Shown: in pieces, positions 13,070-24,979 of the stretch
Layout: every line of letters begins with the position of its first letter
Position numbering within the stretch: position 1 is the first letter of the stretch
NCBI RefSeq assembly: GCF_900496995.4
Contig: NC_044006.1
Coordinates: 18,684,214-18,748,213, forward strand
DNA from: Aquila chrysaetos chrysaetos
Taxonomy: Eukaryota > Chordata > Aves > Accipitriformes > Accipitridae
Direction of reading: 5' to 3'
DNA length: 64,000 nucleotides
Position numbers and translations under genes: made by a program
The notes under the pieces: generated by a model
Database searches by the model: none
What the model was told of the DNA's origin: nothing
The model's input: only the letters and a program-made list of their open reading frames with translations

Positions 13070-15287
13070 CCCTACTACTATTCAATGTGAAGTTAAGTGT
13101 AGTCATTGCCAGAGAGTAGATTTTTCTATGCAGATTGAGTACTTGGGAATTGGAATCAGTGCAGCTGGTTTGGGGCATAAGAAAATAAGGTGGTGGTCAA
13201 CAGAAGCATTTCTTTCTCTTCTACCCTGCCCTACTGCCAGCACTGAGCATTAACTGTACAGCTTGCAAGGGGAGTGAAATGTGCTTGCTATATACTTTCT
13301 GGAGATAGATGGTAAGTGCCTATTTGATTCTTTTCAGGTTCCCATCACCATGCTAAAAGAATGCTAAGGAGCATAATGATAATCAAATTTCACTGAGATT
13401 TGGATAACCCTGAACTCATTTGAGAATATAAGTTCTACACAGAGTTTTGAAATGCTGTTACTCAGTTTTGCTTGATGGACAAGTTATATTTTTAGGCAAA
13501 CACGCTATGTGAGCAACTAAGCAGGCATTTGGAATATAGATTTTACTTAAAGCCTGAAGCTTGATTGCGTAGGAACAACTAATCCCAAAGTTAAGAAAAA
13601 GTGGAAAAATTAAAATTATAAGATGTGAGATATCCATAAAATGTTATAATGGATTGATTTGTTTACAAAATATTTATGATATTACAGTATTATATACAAG
13701 TATATGCAATAAAACATACAATATTAATTACTAGAAAAAAACCCAGAAATCCCAGATTTTTAATTCAGCAGGTGCTTTTTAAAGTTAACAATAAAATAAA
13801 ACATGGATTCTATCCACAGAGAAACATCTGAAAAAAATTTCAGTTTTTTCTTTAAATTTTATATTTCAGAACCATTTTTATTCCTGTGTTTACATTCATA
13901 TTGAAGAAAATCAGTAGAATTATAGCTCCAAACTTTAAGACCTCCTCCCAGGTTAATTTTCTTCATATTCCAGAAATAGCTGGCCTCTGGGTCACTATTT
14001 TTGAGTGAACTTCCACTTCATTTACACAGCCATTCTTAAATTTGGTTTTCTATTTCAGTGATGGAACATATCTTTCTTATTGTTTGAGAGAGTTCAGCAG
14101 ATGCTTCAAACCAGAAGTATTGGCTTAGCTGGCAACCAGTCTGACCTGTGGCTTAGGTACCAGATAATGTATTGCCTCAGCTCCTAGCCTCTTTGGTCAC
14201 AAACTGCATACTGTGCAATATTCTTGGTGTTTCTTGGGGGAGATTGTTTATTTTTATTTTTGCAAATCAAATACAATCCAGGTGGTGAAAGACTAAGTAT
14301 CTAAACTAGAGTCAGGAAGTGGTTAGAAACAAAGCAACAGTAGCCTGTTGATTCTCAGCGAGATGACCCGACCAGGGCACCTTGGTCCAGGGTCTATGTC
14401 TAAATTACGAAGCTGCTGTCTTTAGTCTAGTAATACTACCTTCGGCAGAACAGCTGCCAGGAATAGCTTTAGGGCTTGAGGCTTTAGTAAAAGATGATGA
14501 TGGATGTAACTGTGTTCCTGGTATTGTTCTTGGTTTGTTGATGGACATGGTAAACTGATATTTTTCTGAAACATTATGTTTACACTATGAATTCTGCTAC
14601 CTCAGCTCAGCCAGTGTTTCACAGAGAGCTCTGTTTCGGCTTGCATTGCTTTGTTCCTGTGTGCCATTTAATCTTGCAAACCTGGCTAAAGATTTCACCG
14701 CCAGCCACAGTCTTTGGTCAGTGTCCTCCATCAGAGGTGATGGAGAACCACTCCCATTCAGAAACAGCATAAAACTGTGGTCTTCCCTTTCCCTCTTACA
14801 ATACTTATATAACTTGGTGCCACTGTATTCTCATACTACTTGTTTTCCTACTTCATGTGCTCAAACGGCATTTTGAACAAATGAACTGAACAAATGTCCA
14901 GTTTGTCTTCATCTCTCTACACACTACTCCTCTGAGCTTCACTAGTTCTTCTCTATTGATAAAGTATGAATCTTTCTTAACAAGAAGCTTATTCCACCAT
15001 TGTTACTGTGTTATGACACTAAAGTTGAAGGCTTCTGGGGTAATGTGTCTGCCAGTGCCTTGTGCTGAAGTAAAACATCAGTGTCCTAATCAGTAGGGAC
15101 CTTTCTGGTATAAAGTTTCAATGTGCAGAGTACAAGTTTTTAGTTTTATTCAAGTTTCAGTTTGATTCAAATGCAGGTTCAGTTTGCCAAGACCCTCAGC
15201 ATCTCCACTACACTCTTCCAAAGAGTGATACACAGCACAGGACTGAGGTCCTATTCCATAGTTATGGCCACAGAAGCAAATTTGTTT

Positions 15288-15307
15288 AAAAAAAAAAAAA
15301 AAAAAAA
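15288..15307. repeat. Poly-A tracts just upstream of a CR1 copy
   Basis: A run of 20 A is followed 18 bases later by a second run of 11 A (15326-15336 approximately). Both lie within 100 bases of the 5' truncation point of the CR1 copy at 15391. CR1 elements do not end in poly-A, so these tracts are not its tail. They may be older simple sequence at the insertion site. Confidence 0.8.
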
Positions 15308-15390
15308 GTACTGTTATTTTATTAAAAAAAAAAAATATCTGGCAGTAGAATGATTTATTAAAGCAAAGTTTTTTTGCATAAGTCAAGTCA

Positions 15391-16808
15391 ATCCTGGTCA
15401 ACAGGGGAGGTCCCAGAGGACTGGAGGCTTGCCAATGTGACTCCCATTTATAAGAAGGGTCGGAGGGAGGATCTGGGGAACTACAGGCCTGTCAGCTTGA
15501 CCTCGGTACCAGGGAAGATTATGGAACGGTTTGTCTTGAGAGCACTCACATGGCAAGTCCAGGACAAGCAGGGAATCTGGCCCAGTCAGCATGGGTTTAC
15601 GAAAGGCAGGTCCTGCTTGACTAACCTGATCTCCTTCTATGACCATGTGACCCGCCTAGTGGATGAGGGAAAGGCTGTGGATGTTATCTACCTCGACTTC
15701 AGCAAGGCCTTTGACACTGTCTCTCATGGCATGCTCCTTGAGAAACTGGCGTCTCATGGCTTGGACAAGTGTACTCTTTGCTGGGTGGAAAACTGGCTGG
15801 ATGGCCGAGCCCAGAGGGTAGTGGTGAATGGGGTGAAATCCAGTTGGCGGCGGGTCACTAGTGGTGTTCCCCAGGGCTCGGTGTTGGGCCTGGTTCTGTT
15901 TAATATCTTTATCGATGATTTGGATGAGGGGATTGAGTGCACCCTCAGCAAGTTTGCAGACGACACCAAGTTGGGGGGAAGGGTCGATCTGCTTGAGGGT
16001 AGGAAGGCTCTACAAAGAGAGATCTGGACAGGCTGGATTGTTCGGCTGAGGCCAATCGTATGAAGTTCAACAAGGCCAAGTGCCGGGTCCTGCACTTTGG
16101 TCACAACAACCCCATGCAGCGCTACAGGCTTGGGGAAGAGTGGCTGGAAAGCTGCCCAGCAGAGAAGGACCTGGGTGTGCTGGTTGACAGCCGGCTGAAT
16201 ATGAGCCAGCAGTGTGCCCAGGTGGCCAAGGCAGCCAACGGCATCCTGGCCTGTATCAGAAATAGTGTTCCCCTGTACTCAGCACTGGTGAGGCTGCACC
16301 TCGAGTACTGTGTTCAGTTTTGGGCCCCCCACTCCAGGAAAGACATTGAGGTGCTGGAACATGTCCAGAGGAGGGCAACCAAGTTGGTGAGGGGCCTGGA
16401 GCACAAGTCTTATGAGGAGCGGCTGAGGGAACTGGGGCTGTTCAGTCTAGAAAAGAGGAGGCTGAGGGGAGACCTTATCACTCTCTACAACTACCTGAAG
16501 GGGGGTTGTAGTGAGGTGCGTGCTGGTCTCTTCTGTCAGGTGGCTGGAGATAGGATGAGAGGAAATGGCCTCAAGTTGAGGCAAGGGAGGTTTAGGTTGG
16601 ATATTAGGAAAAATTTCTTTACTGAGAGGGTTGTTAAACATTGGAATGGGCTACCCAGGGAAGTGGTTGAGTCACCATCCTTGGAGGTGTTCAAAAAGCG
16701 CGTAGACAAGGTACTCCAGAACATGGTTTAGAGGGCATGGATGATGGTTGGACTGGATGATCTTCAAGGTCTTTTCCTTCAACCAACCTAAATGATTCTA
16801 TGATTCTC
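15391..16808 (+). mobile_element. CR1 LINE, 5'-truncated copy A
   Basis: This non-LTR retrotransposon fragment of about 1.42 kb runs from inside the ORF2 reverse transcriptase to a CR1-type 3' end (GATGATCTTCAAGGTCTTTT, then AACCTAAATGATTCTATGA). Its left limit was set where similarity to the second copy (24980-27806, minus strand) begins, at ATCCTGGTCAACAGGG. It is nearly identical in sequence to that copy, so it is young. It carries a 27-bp in-frame deletion near 16268 and a 7-base insertion in the 3' hairpin region relative to copy B. No clear target duplication was found. It cannot move by itself because the endonuclease region is missing and ORF2 is frameshifted. Confidence 0.93.
15393..16731 (+). 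pseudogene. CR1 ORF2 reverse transcriptase fragment, frameshifted
   Basis: The first frame (to the stop at about 16063) holds the LINE reverse-transcriptase core. Visible motifs are [28 protein letters not shown], the catalytic motif [25 protein letters not shown] and the catalytic motif C KFADDTKL. About 20 codons after FADD a 2-bp GA insertion (near 16017-16021) shifts the frame. The C-terminal part then continues in another frame from about 16060 ([15 protein letters not shown]...) to a TAG at 16729-16731, including the conserved [16 protein letters not shown] and [14 protein letters not shown] blocks. Nine codons are missing around 16268 compared with copy B. It encodes no intact protein. 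In the family, ORF2 carries an endonuclease plus the reverse transcriptase used for target-primed insertion. Confidence 0.9.
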
Positions 16809-18679
16809 TGATCTGGCTTTCAAACTTACTTTGAAAAAAAGAGAGAAAAGTCCACCAGACTATTACGTACCCTGTGGAGAAAAATATGCTGAAAGTGCAA
16901 AAGTGCAGAGTGTAGCAAGTGTCATTTCTATCTCCTTCATTCCATAAGTGCTCCCTGACAAATGGGGAAACTATCCATGTTGGGCATAGGTTGCTCGGAT
17001 ATGTGCTTTACCTAGACTTAATCCTTTTAGTACTGGCAAATTGAACTCGCTATCCAAGCAATGACAATTCCAGTAGACAATGTGCATTATATTCAAGATT
17101 GTTATCCCATACTTTGTATGACACTAGACATGAGATTAACTGCTCTGTAATGTGCATATTACAGCTATTTTTTTTACTTTCTCTTGTGTTTTGTTTGATG
17201 TAAAGTAGAGATGAACAAAACCACATAATGATTTTAGAGCCTATGTATTGCACATGTATGTGGCTGGAAGCAAGAAAAATTTGGACCTAGAAATAAAGGA
17301 CAAAATTTGGGCAGAGAGGAGTAACTTCCTTACAGATGTGATTCATTTTTCACTTGAAGCTTTTACATCAAAAAGCTCAACTTGAAGTTAAGGGCTTGTT
17401 GAGTACATTATTGGGTGAAATTCTATATTCTGTATTATTCCAGGCACCCAACTAGATGGTTGTATTGAGATCATCATAGTCTAAGCCATTCTGTTCTTTA
17501 AAATCTGTGAACAGTAACGGTTGGTGGCATATGTTTTCATGTTACCATGCTGTGTTTTCTTAAGTGGTGTGCCACAGTGAGGAGCAGCATTCTAAAGGTT
17601 GCTCAACAACACCCAGTATTCCTTTAAAATAGTCAAATTCTGCTCAGTTTAGCTCCAACAGGTTTTTTGTAGGTTCCCAAAGGAGAGTTTCTCTGGCACA
17701 GAGGTAACTCTGTGTTTGGTGTGCATGTGCCGGACACATAACTGTGTCTTTCTTCCCCCGCTGATCCATTAAGGAGTCACTTTGGTGGTACACTTTAGGG
17801 TTGTGTGGTACCAGCTGAAAGAATCCCCCATCATTCTTATGCTTGTGAGGATGAGGCCCTTCATTCAGTGCTTCATGCAGAACTATATGTAAAAAATCCA
17901 AAATAAAAAACGTGATTACTTCCTTTTGAAAATGATCATCTGTTTTTGCAAACCCTTACTGAGAAGTGTTCGCTCCGTGGATTCCTGTCCTCTCCTTTAT
18001 TCAGTGAGTGACAGCCCACAGAAGTTGGTTTCCACCAGTTTCGTAGACATCTTCTCTATACTCTGAGAGAGACCCAAGGCTAGAAAGGTGTGAAGGGGGG
18101 TTACAGCTCACCTAGTCACCTCTCATGCAGGCTGGCAGAGCTGTGCTGAGAGCAGGCAGTGGAGACTCCAGTGCTGGCACAGAGGTTGTACATGTGCATG
18201 GAGGTATCTGCTGGGGTCCTGCCAGCATGTCAATCACACTCACATGGGACAGAGCTTGCGCTAATGAGCCCCATGCTCTGTTCCACAGAAACCCGGGGTA
18301 AAAATCAGGCATCTCCACTTAAAGGGCATTTTCTTTATCTGTTCAAGTGATGCAGTTTTCCGTACCATCTTTCTGCAGAACATTTACAATCAGGAAGGCA
18401 TTTTTAGAGGTATTGAATTCACCCTGCTGTTTTAATTACGTTTGTTTTTTAACATATGGCATTTTATAAAGCTAACTGGTGGTATAAATCACAGGGTTGT
18501 TTTTTAAATTTAATACAAGCCTCTAACTTAGAAGTGCTTCCTTATAGACTGTTTTCCTAGTAGATTATATAATTAAATGTCAGGGTGTGGGTTCTTGATT
18601 TGGTTTTTTTTTTGATTCTCCAAAATTTCTCATCTAAAGCTACTCTTATCCAGGGGAAATCAACAATACCATTCCCCGA

Positions 18680-18705
18680 CCCCCCCCCCCCCCCCCCCCC
18701 CCCCC
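18680..18705. repeat. Poly-C tract (26 C)
   Basis: A run of 26 C is followed by GCCCCGG in otherwise AT-rich DNA. Such long C/G runs are rare and difficult to sequence, so the length should be treated as approximate. Confidence 0.9.
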
Positions 18706-21700
18706 GCCCCGGTGAATTAGTTTATGTAAAGGTTTTCACACAGTGAATATCTCTGAGACACAGATGGATTGCAGGAAAACAAGTTGAAAATGCATCTCTT
18801 TTTGTTTGATGTGAAGCAGTTGGACATATTGAAATGGAACATTTGGATTTGCTGAACTGGAATATCTCAAAATTATAATTTAAAAATGTCCGGTTATGTC
18901 CGGTTACTTCGTATCTTAACGAAAATGCCTTTCATTTTTAGCCTGCTTTGAAACCTTATGTAATCAATGGTTGTCTCCTGTTCTTCTCTCCCCACCCTTG
19001 TTGAACCCCCATTGCCAGTTTCTGATGCGTTTTAAAGAGAGATAAACATCTCAAAAATATATAATTTCATACAAATTTCATAGAAGTTGTCAGGTGGGTG
19101 TAAAGGAAAGGTTCAGATTACTAGGAGGAAGGCTCAAACAGGAGTTTCAGTGTTGCCTATTGTGTTTGATGCGATCTTGAGTAAGTATGCCCTTACCTTA
19201 AAACCAGCCTAATTTGTGGCTTTTGCTTGGGAGGAAATTAGTAGATGTGAAGGGTAGCTGAAGGTTCTGTGAGGTGAGAGGGGACATAGGTGGGATTAGC
19301 TGGGCAAACTGTGGGAGAGGCAGTATGTAAATCTGACAGAAATCAGGAATAGGAATCAGGATAGGAAATGAGCCTTTGTCGTTTCTGTTCTTCATAACCA
19401 CAACTTGTTTTATGGTGACACTGCCAATCTGAAACTTAGTGAAAAGTTTCATTTTTTTGTTATATTTCCACGTTTTGATATAGCTGAGAATAAAAACCTA
19501 TAGCAAATACCAACATTTTCCATAAAGCAAGCATTCCGCTTCCAGAACTGAGTTGCAGTCACAGACTTTGCATAGTTCAGAGTATGTATATTTGTCCAGT
19601 ACATGTACTGACAATCAGACTTTAAAAATGCTGATTTCATTCTTCTGGCCTCATGGCACTTCAAAGTTATATGCAGATCTGAGAAGAACTGCCTTTGCAA
19701 ATTTGGGTGACAGATCCACTCCTTGGCAAGTCGAATTTCAAAGAAAAAAGCCGTTCTTACTGTCACTTCTCATTTTAGTGTTTGATACCAGCCACGAGCC
19801 AAATTTAAAAATATATGAAAATAGATAATGTGAGTTGGGAAGAATGAAAGACACCAGAAAGTTACCTCATCTTTTTAATACTTCCAACTATTTGAAGTTG
19901 ATTTATAGCCTTTATTTTATCTCAACAAGTTCAGCTATTAGCAGATTTACCGTGTCACCCCTGCTTTATCTTCTTTGTTTTTCTTTCTCACTGTTACAAT
20001 TCAACATAATGAGATGCAAGTTACCCTTTTATCTTCTTCTTACTTTTAAGTTAGCAAAAAATGAATGTAGTAAAAGTTTTGTTCCCAACTTGTTAATCTT
20101 TAATGAGTCTAAAGGATGATGCTATCTACTGTTTACAGTTTCAAAGAAAATGGACTAAAGAGTGTCTTCCAGCTATCAGATCAAATATAAATAATAGCAA
20201 TAGTGCAGAATTCGGCAGAGTGAATATATGTATGTACACAATTACCTAATTATATACGATCATGTGGGTATATTTACATCATGGTGATAATGTTCTTTTT
20301 AATTTTTAATCTCAGGTATATAATCCTTCAAGATTTTGACCAGTAATATAAGAAATTGGAAGCAGTGGTGACTTTAGAAAGTTTTAATTTCTTTTTTTCT
20401 TATAGATAATGTCCGTTTGTAATGTAGAAATCATACAAGTACAGCACAGTTCACTAGGAAAATGAGCTTAGTGTTCTCAGTCCAAGTTGGACAACACATT
20501 ATTTGGCACAACTGAGTGTCCTAGCTTTAAGAGAAGTACAAGACTGAATAAGCATAGAGGTTTTATTATTTGAGTGAGCCGAACTGTATGCTTAGAACGA
20601 CGAGAAACCCTTGTACTGCGTCCCACCTGCTTTCAATTGTACTGCTTTTATAAGCATTGGATTTACAATAAAAAAGTCTCCTAGAGAAATGCTGTTCTTT
20701 CATATTGTGTATAGAGGAAAGGCTGCATACTTCTGCCTTTCACGTACTGTATTTGTGTAGACAAAAAAGTTGTGTAAGTTTTACAGAAACATTGATAAAA
20801 ATATCATTGCGTACATTAAACAGATAACATTTTTCAGAAAACAAATGTGAGATATTTTATGTTCAATAGGCCAATTATTTTGTTATGTTGTATATTGCTC
20901 TTGTGTCTTGCCTGTTGAACAAAACCTACTTTTAAGGGGAAATGCCCTTTTCTTTGTCCAATCTTAATGACTGCTTGGTAAAATATTGATTTCTGTTGGG
21001 GTGTAAGTCTTAAATTACGCATTCAGTTCCTGTGAATTCTAATGTTAAGAAGGATGAAGTTAATACATTAAGAAAGAAGTTGTTCCAGTCCATGGAAAGA
21101 GTTATTTGTGTTGACAGAATATGATAGAATAGACTGCCAGTGATTAGCTTCCCCTTTTGAGGGTCTTCAGAAAAAGGCTCAGTTACCTGTTGGAAGGTAC
21201 TAGCTCAAAGATAAGATTAAGTGAAAACATGACAGAAATCCTTTGTCTGATATGTCTGATACTCTGCTCAGAGATGTTGAGCACGGGGACCTGAATTTTC
21301 AGACTATGATTGTGATAAGAGGATGGGATTATTAAATGATGGCCTTGCAGTTGACTCATGGGTTGAAGAGGAGCTCTTGAATTTCATTTTAACAGAGAAA
21401 TGAAAGAGACTGTGTTCTGTATGCAGTTTTGTCTTGGACCTAAAGTTACACAGGGCATTTTAGATGGCTTTAGCCTGAGCTGAGGTTAAATAAACTCTGA
21501 AGTTAAAGCGCAGTTATCAGATACTCAGTTAAATAAAAAATAAGGCCACCTTTTTCATATAGTCTCGGTCTTCTCAGAGGTGCCAGAGGACGAGCTTCAG
21601 TATTAAGGGTGTTGAAAATAGCTAGTAAAGCAGAAGCCAATGCTAATAAACAGTTTGGGAAGTACTGTGAGTGGTTTAAGCATAGTCTGGATTATTGTTA

Positions 21701-22293
21701 TTACTGTGTTAAATCACAGCAATCAAATAACTGAGCATCGCTTTGAATGATTAAGTGGAATGGCCATCAATGAAAAACCTTCAGGCTGTATTGCAGACAT
21801 AGGGATGGGTGTGGTCATGGTCAGCTCTCCCAAACATTACTTTGGATGCTATTGCAGCTACAGAGCAGGGTGTTACATATTTTCAGAATCTGGCAGATTT
21901 TAGTTTGGTTTGGATATTTTTTATGTACCTTGGCAGGCATGCATATCCCTGCAGCCATACAGCAATCTGCATTAATGGCTGAAGTAACACCACCTGGTGA
22001 GGCAGATTCAATCAGCAACAGGCTGCTGTTGACTCGTGACTTCAGTTGACTCATAATCCCATTTTGCCGGTCACTTTTTGTTCCCACCCTGAAGCCCAGT
22101 GCCAGTTCCTGTCATGAGTTGAATACCCATTGATTAAGAAAGTAGATTATGTGCTTCGTGGACAAATGAGCACATGCCTTTAGGGAAGATATGGTAGAGC
22201 CTTGTATTATTTCCATCAGCTAATTAAGTTAATTAAAATTATTTATTCAGATTTACAGAAGTCTCCACCCAAAGTTTTAGACAGATTGCACTA

Positions 22294-22345
22294 ATCATAG
22301 AAACATTTAGGTTGCAAAAGACCTTTAAGATCATTGAGTCCAACT
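22294..22345 (-). repeat. CR1 3'-end remnant
   Basis: AATCATAGAAACATTTAGGT, then AAAGACCTTTAAGATCATTG, then AGTCCAAC is the reverse complement of a CR1 3' terminus. It aligns base for base with the start of CR1 copy B at 24990-25048. Only the last 50 or so bases of the element remain. A short repeat of the words 'gctcag' and 'tcatcaagtccaa' follows at 22350-22385. Confidence 0.7.
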
Positions 22346-24493
22346 GTAGAGCTCAGTATGTCATCAAGTCCAATCCAGAGCTCAGTCTGTCAAAACGACA
22401 CAGAAAGATCTCACAAAGATAAGTTATTCGTTTCCAACTGTATTCAGACTTTATCATTCTCCTTATATATTTCTGTCTTTCCTGGAAGAGCCTGGAAAAA
22501 CAGATGAGGCTTGACATATGCCAGATCTGGGTATGGTCATGTGAAGGTGACACATAAAAGAATAAAGGAAGAGAACATTTTGATCCTGGAATTTGGAAAG
22601 TAAAGAAGTATTAGAAGCATTTCTAGGAAGTCATTCAAAACAGTCTTGGCTTGAATGGGACGTGGTGTTGCAGCATCTCCAAAGATAGGTATCTCAATAT
22701 GATCCGGTTCAGTTTTACCAACATAAACTCATTTAACTTGTCATCCCTTGCATGATGTGTAATATATATGAGAATAACTCATTCTTTTTTAGATCTGTAA
22801 CTTGTTAAAATGACTAGCCATCCTTTTCCAAGCTGCTGCACAGGGACTCAGTCTGGTAACACGTATGGAACCCTTCAGGCAAATACAATTTCTGATAGTA
22901 CAATTTGAATTCTCTTGTGTGGGTGGAGAAGATCTGGCCATGTTAAGTGTGAGCCAGCAGACTATTCCACCATGCTTAAAGGAACTGTCTGTCTTGAGCT
23001 ACTTGTTACTCTTTACTGCAACCCATTGAATGAGTTGCTAATACCTGGACCTATTTGAAAAGTGCTTCTGTTTTACTGCCTTCCAAAAGGCATGAGAGAA
23101 GAGTAGGTGCTACTTTAAATAGTGTATTTGAAACTTTGTTACACGTTGTTGTTGTTGTTCATATGTTTTACTCTTCTTTTTCATCATTTGTAGTTTAAAA
23201 GAATACTGGTAAAACTGCAATTTGATCCTCTGCTTTTCATCTTCACACACCATTGAATGAGTGGTTTTCACACTTTCACAATCATGTATTTCTGCTGGCC
23301 CATTTCCTGCAGATGATCATATGTTTGCACCTTTAGCTGAAAATACTGCAAGGGTGATGTTTATTTTCTTGTTCAATGTGATTTCATGGGCTGCAGACCC
23401 ATGACTTCATGGATGACAGATTGGAAAACACTCTTACCATTCCAAGTAAGGGTTAAAAGCAAAAATGATCTAGACCTTAACTCACAGCTCCTTCCAAAAC
23501 ATCTTACATGTGATGTATGTTGCCTTTCTTCCAACAAAATCCCTGATTACAGCAACAAGACTTCTAAACTGCAAATGCATTGGGAGAGAAGAATAGCATT
23601 CAGCTTGTTGCAAGATCCTAGCAGAAGCAGATAATGGTCAGGCACAGTGGGACTATGTCTCTACATTTTGATAGATCTCCATCTACTGTATTTAGATTTC
23701 ACTTTTGCTGCAACAGAATGTCTCTCAATAACATATCTCTCTTTACATTTTTGCCCAAACTATCACCTTGAGAGGCTCCAATGGAGCTTTTGGAGCTCTA
23801 TGTGAACTTTGATGTAAAGCTCTCCTGTAGTGAGAGACCAGAAATGCCATGTGTAAAAGCAGAGACTCCTTTGAGAACACTTTGGAGACAGAAAAGTATC
23901 TGTTTCCTAAGAAAGTTTTAAACAAAATTGTATTGAGTTAAATATAATATATGATTTAGGTATTTCCTTGGGTGATGTCACCAGATTCTTTTTGGACCTA
24001 AAACCTCCCACAAAAAACGCATACCAGCATTACTTGCAAGTCCTGTGCACAGCAAAATGCAAAAAATTAAAAAAAACCCCAGAACTCATTTTCTTTTTTT
24101 ACTAAATGAGCATTGTTCATTAGCATTTTATATTTCATTCAGAATATGAATGTAGATTTTTTTATTTTATTTTCTGTTTCACCACAATTGTTTTATACCA
24201 GAGTTTCAGAGATCATTAGCAAAAGCAAGGGGGGAGAGAGGAAGAGAAAAGGAGAAAATTATACACAAAACCACTTTCACATTTCAAAGATTTTTCCAAA
24301 ATCAATACTCTAGCAAGTTTAAATTTGAAATAATATTGAAATACATACATAAATGCATCGATATCACCACTTTTGGAGTATAGGTTGAAATAACGTGTTG
24401 TAGCATCAGAGAATTCTGGGGCATTATTTAGGAAAGCATTTAAGGCTATACTTAGATTCCTTGTTAAGACAGTGCTTGTGTATGCACCCAATT

Positions 24494-24537
24494 TGAACAC
24501 ATACATGGTGCATTCTGAACACATACATGGTGCATGC
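24494..24537. repeat. 22-bp tandem duplication
   Basis: Two adjacent copies of a unit beginning TGAACACATACATGGTGCAT occupy 24494-24515 and 24516-24537. They differ only at the penultimate base. The duplication ends 25 bases before the LTR target site. It may be replication slippage and has no evident function. Confidence 0.85.
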
Positions 24538-24561
24538 AGTTCCACTGATCTCAATTGATCA

Positions 24562-24566
24562 TATGC
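24562..24566. repeat. Left target-site duplication of the LTR (TATGC)
   Basis: This five-base direct repeat matches 28547-28551 exactly and directly borders the TG of the LTR. Confidence 0.85.
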
Positions 24567-24979
24567 TGTATTGGCTTTGTGTGGCAAGGTTTTGGTAGCG
24601 GGGGGGGGCGGTTACAGGGGTGGCTTCTGTAAGAAGCTGCTGGAAGCTTCCCCTGTGTTCAAGAGAGCCAATACCAGCTGGCTCTGAGACGGACCCACCG
24701 CTGGCCAAGGCCAAGCCAATCAGCGATAGTGGTAACGCCTCTGTGATAACATTTTTAAGAAGAGAAAAAAAAGTTGGGAGAGATGGGAAATGGCAGCTGG
24801 AGAGAGGAGAGAGAACATGTAAGAGAAACAACCCTGCAGACACCAAGGTCAGTGAAGAAGGAGGGGGAGGAGGTGCTCCAGGTGCCGGAGCAGAGATTCC
24901 CCTGCAGCCCATGGTGAAGACCATGGTGAGGCAGGCTGTCCCCCTGCAGTCCATGGAGGTCCATGGTAGAACAGATATC

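Larger units (their letters stand above)
1..15390. other. Non-coding DNA, no gene recognised (possible BBS9 intron)
   Basis: This is AT-rich sequence with only short open frames (at most about 124 codons). None shows a recognisable domain, codon pattern or convincing splice structure. It holds homopolymers (T27 at 5422-5448, G13 at 12054-12066, T19 at 13051-13069, A20 at 15288-15307) and a pyrimidine-rich stretch at about 3640-4330. It also holds an old interspersed repeat near 10255-10400 and a perfect 12-bp inverted repeat at 9919-9969. If the terminal exon at 39754 belongs to BBS9, this is intronic; otherwise it is intergenic. I looked for further BBS9 C-terminal exons here and found none. 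Confidence 0.6.
16809..24566. other. Non-coding DNA between CR1 copy A and the LTR
   Basis: No gene was recognised. The stretch contains a C26 homopolymer (18680-18705), a small CR1 3'-end remnant (22294-22345) and a 22-bp tandem duplication just before the LTR (24494-24537). Open frames are short (at most 123 codons), AT-rich and lack domain signatures. Confidence 0.6.
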
